Below, piece after piece: positions 58,701 through 64,000 of a DNA stretch of 64,000 nt. Below the pieces are notes generated by a model. The model was given only the letters and a program-made list of their open reading frames with translations. It made no database searches and was not told where the DNA came from. The first letter of the stretch is position 1. Every line of letters starts with the position of its first letter. Where the stretch lies: positions 5,392,001 to 5,456,000 of the forward strand of contig CM049310.1 of the NCBI GenBank assembly GCA_026874595.1. The letters are read 5' to 3'. The stretch comes from Sipunculus nudus (lineage: Eukaryota > Annelida > Sipuncula > Golfingiida > Sipunculidae). A program made the translations under genes and the position numbers.

Positions 58701-59300
58701 TTACTCCCTAATTGGCAATTATTCCTGAAAATGCACACATAGAGTCCTGGTGTCATCAGACACTTTTTACGGACAGCACTGAGCCTCTAGTTCTGACTGT
58801 CAACTTTTGACAAAGCAACATGCATCTTGTACAACAAGCTAAACGCTAGCCCACATAGCCTGCATGATAACTGACCATGGCCTATATCATTTTCCAAGTC
58901 AATACCTACTAACGGTCACATTACAACAATTATCATATTGGTGAGTTACCTTTCAGAAAAGTTACAGCTTGGTGAATTAAGGGCTAACAATGAAATGAAA
59001 CATTAAAACAGTCAAAATCGGCATGTTTCCTCATGTATTGTGCTAATTTTTACTACCATAAAATTAATTCGTAACGATGTAAGAGTCATAATTAGACATC
59101 CAGACCTTTAAAATGATACATCATTTGTGGTGGTACTGTAATAAGTGTTAAAATAATAAGCTTTTAAAGATATTTTAAGTCCCCAGAACCCAATTCTCTG
59201 CTACATGCCTTAAGCCCAGTGAAATGTTATGCATCGTGTAAAGTTTTACAAGGCGTGTGTCATACATGGCAATCGCGAGGCGAATCATTTAAACTTTAAT
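55760..59300. other. no gene seen
   Basis: AT-rich, no splice-supported exon, no recognised repeat family. Confidence 0.4.
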
Positions 59301-59309
59301 GTATAACGT

Positions 59310-59420
59310 TTCATACATACATATATATTTTAGCAAAATTGCAAAGTATACCCAAACCGACAACTTTTATGGTTTTCTGAGGTCCAGTTCAATACCTCGT
59401 TAACGACAATTATCAAACAT
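59310..59420 (-). repeat. diverged copy of the 55.6-kb segment
   Basis: Shares ATATTTTAGCA(G/A)AATTGCAAAG, ACCTCGT and ACGACAATT words with 55640-55750. Confidence 0.6.
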
Positions 59421-61010
59421 CGACTGATCTGATAATATGTTTGATATGTCACCTCAAGCGGTATAACTCCCTCGACCCATTTGCCCTGACTGCATGCCTT
59501 AATTAGTGTTACGATCAAATAAATACAATGGACCTTATAAACATGGTGCACCTCAATGAAACCATAACCTTTTATGAGAGTTTTAGATCATTTTTTTGCG
59601 GCCTGGACCCCCCTTTTCCGGACAGGGGGACTTTTTTCATGATTAGTCATTCGTACTCCTGGGTTGGACCCCTACCTTTCCTAAATCCGCTGTGATAGTT
59701 AATTAATTTCTCAAAACAACATGCTCTATCTATATGTTATAGGTTTCTTGTGCACGGCCACTTACTTGTTGTTGTGAAAGTTTCGTCCACTCAAGTCAGC
59801 GGATTTCGTCAGACAGCGGGACCGCTATTAAAGCTCTTCCACTGTGTGTAAAAAGATGACTAAAGCCGTTATACCGACGATGTCACACCGACGTCACTTT
59901 TCTTCAATTAGATGTCAAAATTACTGATAAAATCTTTGTCATGTCTTGGTACACAAGACCAAACTATAACCTTACAAAAATATTTAATGATTTGGAGAGC
60001 AGGCGGGCATATTGAGACTGAGGTTCCTGATCTTGTTTTTTCTGGATTTGATAGCACAAGTTATAATTGACTATTTTACATTGTATGACTATCCACTTTC
60101 TGCTTTTGTTCTCGACCTAAAATCAACGTAATTGCTTTAACAGCTGATGATGATTACAACTGGCGGGGTAACTACAGGGGCTAATAAAACTAATAAAACT
60201 GTTAATGATAATTGGCTTCACTGATGCCACAAATTTGGAGTCATATCATGTTAGGAACATTCCATGCCTTTCTTTACCAAAGCCTCTAAAATATGGCAGA
60301 TACACGTAGTCGCTTGTTGACTACCCGTATTCTAGTTTTTGACAGATCCTGGATCATGATTCCTGATTATGATATTTTACACAAAATGGTCGTCCAGGAC
60401 TTTCATTTTATTAGTCAGACTGATGCCCCCTAGTATCCTTGGGGGAATATTTTTAGAACGGTTAAATATTTTGATCAGACCGAATGATGGACGACGGGCG
60501 CTCTCGCTGATCTGACAGAGGAAAGTACAGTTCTTGTGCTTAGACATGGCACTGCCACAGAGAGTGTTGAATTATCTTCAAGGGTGTCGTCTTACTTTTT
60601 TGTATCACTCACTGACTGCAATAAATAAGGCACCTAAGGTGCAGAAATGTGTTAAAAACAGAAACATGTACACTTAGTGTTTTTACCTTTAAAGGACCCA
60701 TAGCATAATAGCAAACAAGACACAATTATAGGAGTCCGTCACAGTTGTCACCAGATACAAAAAAAAACTAATGAGGACTTCCCTGACGCAATCATGTGCA
60801 GGGCAGGTTAGATGTTGTCTCGATTGCAGTGTCGACCATGATAACCTTACAGGTATGAAAAAACCACAGTTTAAGCTTATGTCAGTGCCTCATATGATCG
60901 GAATGCAAGAAGGAATACTTCAAATGCTATCAATCTTGGCGTTCTTTTTTTTAAGATTTTTTTTTTGGTGGAGGAAACCGCATCCGTTTTTAATGCTTGC
61001 TAAAGTATTA
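59421..61010. other. no gene seen
   Basis: AT-rich; the 136-codon frame at 60771-61181 overlaps a SINE and is not judged a gene. Confidence 0.4.
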
Positions 61011-61019
61011 GGTATATCT

Positions 61020-61345
61020 GCAGAATTCCATTCCGATTCCGGACAACGTGACAGGGACTTACACCTGATAATTCTGGCATCAACCAAACTCGGTGTATCC
61101 CTCCTGCAGGTCCTGAGTGTGTATCATCCCAATTGCTTGGGCATAACACCGAGGAGCCCCGAAAGGCGCTCTCGTTTGTGAGTAAAACACTACTGTTTGG
61201 CACAGATTCCCATTAAGCCTGCAGAGCGCTCACCCTGGGTGGAGGCCGACCATGAAAAACGTCACCGCCTCGACTGAAATTCGAACGCACGATCTCCCGG
61301 CTTTGAATCCTGTGCTCTACACCTGAGCCACAGAAGCCGGTAATC
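61020..61345 (-). mobile_element. tRNA-derived SINE
   Basis: Minus strand: A box TGGCTCAGGTG (61330-61320) with one mismatch, and B box GTTCGAATTTC (61286-61276) in a tRNA-like head. A body with CACCCAGGGTGAGCGCTCTG follows and the 3' end is near 61020. Ends are approximate. Confidence 0.65.
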
Positions 61346-61584
61346 TTGGCGTTCTTGTAAAGCTCCCTGCAGCTGTCATTGTAAAGTGCCAATTGGGCAA
61401 ACCTTCACAATTACATGTCCTAAGATTTATTAACAGGTAACTTTAATGTAATATGGTAAGTTTCCAGAATAAGCACGTCAACCATTCAAATCCAGTACGG
61501 CGTGATCCTTGACTCAGGACGTCCCTTCACGCTTGTTTAAAGGAGTATGAGGTTTGTAAAAGTTTGTAGAACAATCCGGCTTGT

Positions 61585-61792
61585 TTGTTCCCTTTGTACA
61601 CCACAGGATTGGAAAACGGAAAATCGTGTGTTCGAATCTCGGAGTTTTTAAAGGCGAGGGCTAGGCAGACTCGGCGGGCTTAATAAGACTGTGCACCACG
61701 GTCGTCTTTCTCCTCCGTGTCATAACCCAGCTATGAACGAGTAAATACCATAAAACGACAATGTGGGACATCAAACTTGATTGACGCAGGCT
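61585..61792 (+). mobile_element. tRNA-derived SINE inside the LTR of copy B
   Basis: B box GTTCGAATCTC at 61630-61640 after a degraded A box. The body has GTCATAACCCAGCTATGAAC, as in bivalve-type SINEs. It abuts the LTR of copy B at about 61792, where LTR similarity to copy A stops. Confidence 0.55.
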
Positions 61793-61840
61793 CGAGTTAC
61801 GCCCGTGTCACACAATAACCTGTTACACTCCCCCTCCTGT
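61793..61840 (-). repeat. polypurine tract and 3' LTR start, copy B
   Basis: Minus strand: ACAGGAGGGGGAG (61840-61828) directly before TGTAACAGG (61827), then GTGTGACACGGGCGTAACTC as in the copy A LTR. Only about 35 bp of LTR remain next to the SINE. Confidence 0.7.
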
Positions 61841-61956
61841 AAGGAAAAAGAAAGTTTTCTCAAAACTTTCTTTTTGCGATCACAATCACTAAATTATTAC
61901 AACATTTCAAAACCATCTTATTTACAACATTAAATAAACATCTCGTTTACAACATT

Positions 61957-62456
61957 TCATAAACATCTCGATAAGCAATCAGCAATTACATTGTCTTTCC
62001 TCTTAATGTGTTTGATTTCAAGGTTGTAATCTTGTAAGAACAAACTCAATCTCAACAATCTTTGATTTTTACACTTCAACTTGTTAATGAACGTGAGGGG
62101 ATTGTGATCACTGAAGACAATGATAGCCTGACTGTTGAAGTAACATAAACTTCAGAATGTTGCAATGCCAAAATCAAAGCCAAACATTCTTTTCCAATAG
62201 TGGAGTAGTTTTTCTGGTTTGCATTAAACTTTCTTGAGAAATAACAAATTAGATGATCTATGCCATCATTGCCTTCTTGTAACAACACAGCACCAGCAGC
62301 AGTATCACTTGCATCTACGGCTGACTTAAAAGGTACAGAAAAGTCTAGAACTGCTAAAACTGGTGAACTTTGCAGAATTGCTTTCAAATTCTGAAATGCA
62401 TTTTCACATTGAACATTACATACAAACTTTAGTTTCTTCTTTAACAAAATAGTCAA
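61957..62456 (-). pseudogene. RNase H domain, copy B
   Basis: Motifs in order: SAVDASDTAAGAVLLQ (first Asp), YSTIGKECLALILAL (Glu), then after a frameshift VFSDHNPLTF (Asp) and a KHIKRKDNVIADCLSRC tail ending at TGA (61959-61957). The tail is the normal Ty3-type RNase H end. No integrase sequence follows before the polypurine tract. Confidence 0.8.
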
Positions 62457-62460
62457 AGGT

Positions 62461-63200
62461 TCAGCTACAGCAGAAAAAATTTAGACAAATTTCCTGTAGT
62501 ATCCTACCATACCAAGAAAACGTTTTATTTGCTTTTGTTCTCTGGCCTAGAAAATGCAGAAATACACTTATTTTAGAATCAACAGGTTTTACCTGACCCT
62601 GCCCTACAATATGACCCAAATATGTTACCTGTGCATGACAAAAATCAGATTTAACTAAGTTGACGGTCAGACGTGCTTCACGTAGTCTTTCGAAGAGGTC
62701 GCGAGGGATTTGCAGATGTTTCTCCCAGGTGTCGCTGTACACGGTAAGGTCATCAATATATGCGTCGCAGCCCTGAATGTCCTTGACAACCATATGGATG
62801 AGGCGCTGGAACGTGGCTGGCGAGTTCTTCATGCCAAACGGCATAACTTTATACTGGTACAGTCCTTGCGGCGTCACAAATGCAGAAACTTCTTTTGCTC
62901 GTTCTGTCAGCGGAACTTGCCAGAATCCTTTTAGCAAGTCAAACTTGAAGACATATCTGGAGCTACCGACTCTATCAATACAATCATTGATCCTCGGAAT
63001 CGGGAACATGTCAGTTTTGGTGACAGAGTTCAGTTTTCGTAATCTGTGGACATACGGTAACTTCCATCAGGTTTTGGCACAAGAATACATGGTGAACTCC
63101 AGTTACTGTTACTAGGTTCAATAAAATCATTGCCAGCAAATATTGAATCTCATCCTGTAGATACTTTTGCTTTTCTGGATTCAGTCTATAAGGATGCTAC
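62461..63200 (-). pseudogene. reverse transcriptase, copy B
   Basis: RT palm motifs are clear: FKFDLLKGFWQVPL, VMPFGMKNSPATFQRL, the catalytic YIDD (CDAYIDDLTVYS) and VTYLGHIVGQG. The upstream fingers ([16 protein letters not shown]) are in a different frame, separated by a one-base loss near 63050. At least one further stop lies near 63200 and another break follows the thumb region. The YIDD box is intact. RT family: Ty3/gypsy-type. Confidence 0.85.
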
Positions 63201-63209
63201 TTGACTGCG

Positions 63210-63640
63210 CTTGCCTCGCCAACATCGACGTCATGGCACGATATGTTAGTTCGCGTTAGAATGTCACTAAACAAATGTTCATAATACCGCAGCAGGTTCT
63301 TGAGGTCTTGTTGTTGTTGTGCGATAAGGTGTGACAGTTTGGCATCCAGAGTTTTTTAATGGTACTATACCACACTGAATGTCTACATCACACTTACAAT
63401 CAGTATCTACTTTACCTGGGTCAGGGTCAGTGTTTACACAATTTACAGCAGTAACATTATGTACAACATCTGATGTGCTATTTCTGTCATAATATGGTTT
63501 ACACATGTTAACATGGCACAGTTGTTTCTTCTTACGCCTATCTGGTGACAACAGTATGTAATTTAAATCACACACTTTCTTGTCAACAATGTAAGGACCA
63601 AAATACCTAGCTTGCAGAGGTCTACCAGGGATGGGAAGTA
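63210..63640 (-). pseudogene. integrase C-terminus and linker, copy B
   Basis: GPY module (ARYFGPYIVDKKVCDLNYIL), then RRKKKQLCHVNMCKPYYDRN and a polar linker, as in copy A. A small change near 63350 shifts the frame before the HLTAQQQQD-like helix that leads into RT. The helix ends just above the RT fingers at about 63200. Confidence 0.75.
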
Positions 63641-63731
63641 AGGCAAGGACCTTTTAACAAGGCTCATACGTCCTACTTACAGTGTGTTTGTCATACTTTG
63701 TTTTCAGTTTACTTTGTGCAGATTTTAGATT

Positions 63732-63995
63732 TTACTTTGCAATCTCACCAGCACTGTGTAGTTTAGTGCGAAAGTCTGAGATATACTGCAGTAAACTAAG
63801 AGAATCAGGATTTTTACACAAGAGTTTTTCTTTAAGCAGTTTCAATGGAAGTTCAGTTCGCGGTCCATGTCCGAAAACTAGTTCAAACGGAATGAAACCC
63901 AAGGACTCTTGAAAGGATTCTCTGACAGCAAACAGCAATAGGTGGATACCTTCATCCCAGTCTTTCTGTGTGTCATAGCCATAGGTCCTTATCAT
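63732..63995 (-). pseudogene. end of integrase catalytic core, copy B
   Basis: Frame of 87 residues: TQKDWDEGIHLLLFAVRESF and SLGFIPFELVFGHGPRTELP are the typical close of the Ty3-type integrase core (the DW and SPFEL(V/L)(F/Y)G motifs). The DDE positions would lie beyond the right edge. Confidence 0.8.
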
Positions 63996-64000
63996 GTTTT

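Larger units (their letters stand above)
61793..64000 (-). mobile_element. Gmr1-like LTR element, copy B, partial at the window edge
   Basis: Minus strand order from the edge: end of integrase core, integrase C-terminus, linker, RT, RNase H, short untranslated region, polypurine tract, LTR start. Integrase precedes RT, and nothing resembling integrase lies between RNase H and the LTR. Frameshifts and stops are scattered, so it is not active. Its 5' part lies beyond 64000. Confidence 0.85.

Noticed and set aside
60771-61181. 136-codon plus-strand open frame
   Set aside because: Its second half is antisense to a SINE; no domain or splice support.
62710-63115. Plus-strand open frames at copy B RT
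   Set aside because: Shadows of the RT coding region on the minus strand.

Overview
The window looks like nuclear DNA from a marine invertebrate, most likely a bivalve mollusc. It has short exons with GT-AG splice sites, AT-rich intergenic DNA, many (TA)n microsatellites and G/C homopolymers, tRNA-derived SINEs, Ty3/gypsy-type LTR elements and very dense repeats. The first exons of an animal AA15-type LPMO and a cytochrome P450 fit this. The species is not identifiable from the sequence; the bivalve call is inference from repeat style.

Layout. 0-3.8 kb: first exon of a secreted AA15-like LPMO on the minus strand, continuing off the left edge, and an unidentified candidate exon. 3.8-10.6 kb: a SINE, a 1.46-kb element bounded by inverted repeats, copies of a dispersed repeat family and two tandem arrays. 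10.6-15.4 kb: no gene seen. 15.4-20.1 kb: a nearly full-length but decayed Ty3/gypsy element on the minus strand. 20.9-22.9 kb: the first two exons of a microsomal cytochrome P450, the second broken by a 4-nt insertion, with a MITE-like element in the intron. 23.5-25.9 kb: a deleted copy (A) of a second LTR element. 26-38 kb: almost entirely repeats, with a 3.3-kb array of dispersed-family units, a 40-bp satellite and a 130-bp satellite.

37.7-42.7 kb: a CpG-richer stretch with promoter-like motifs and a few unidentified candidate exons on both strands. 45.3-52.5 kb: palindromic tandem repeats, a possible five-exon minus-strand gene of unknown function, and further repeat copies. 52.5-61 kb: mostly featureless AT-rich DNA. 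61-64 kb: SINEs and a second copy (B) of the second LTR element on the minus strand, running off the right edge.

The main finding is the pol order of copies A and B. Integrase lies upstream of reverse transcriptase and RNase H, and RNase H is followed directly by the polypurine tract and LTR. This is the Ty1/copia-like order on a Ty3-like pol known from Gmr1-like elements, and two independently damaged copies support it. The host genes in the window show no sign of acting in one pathway.
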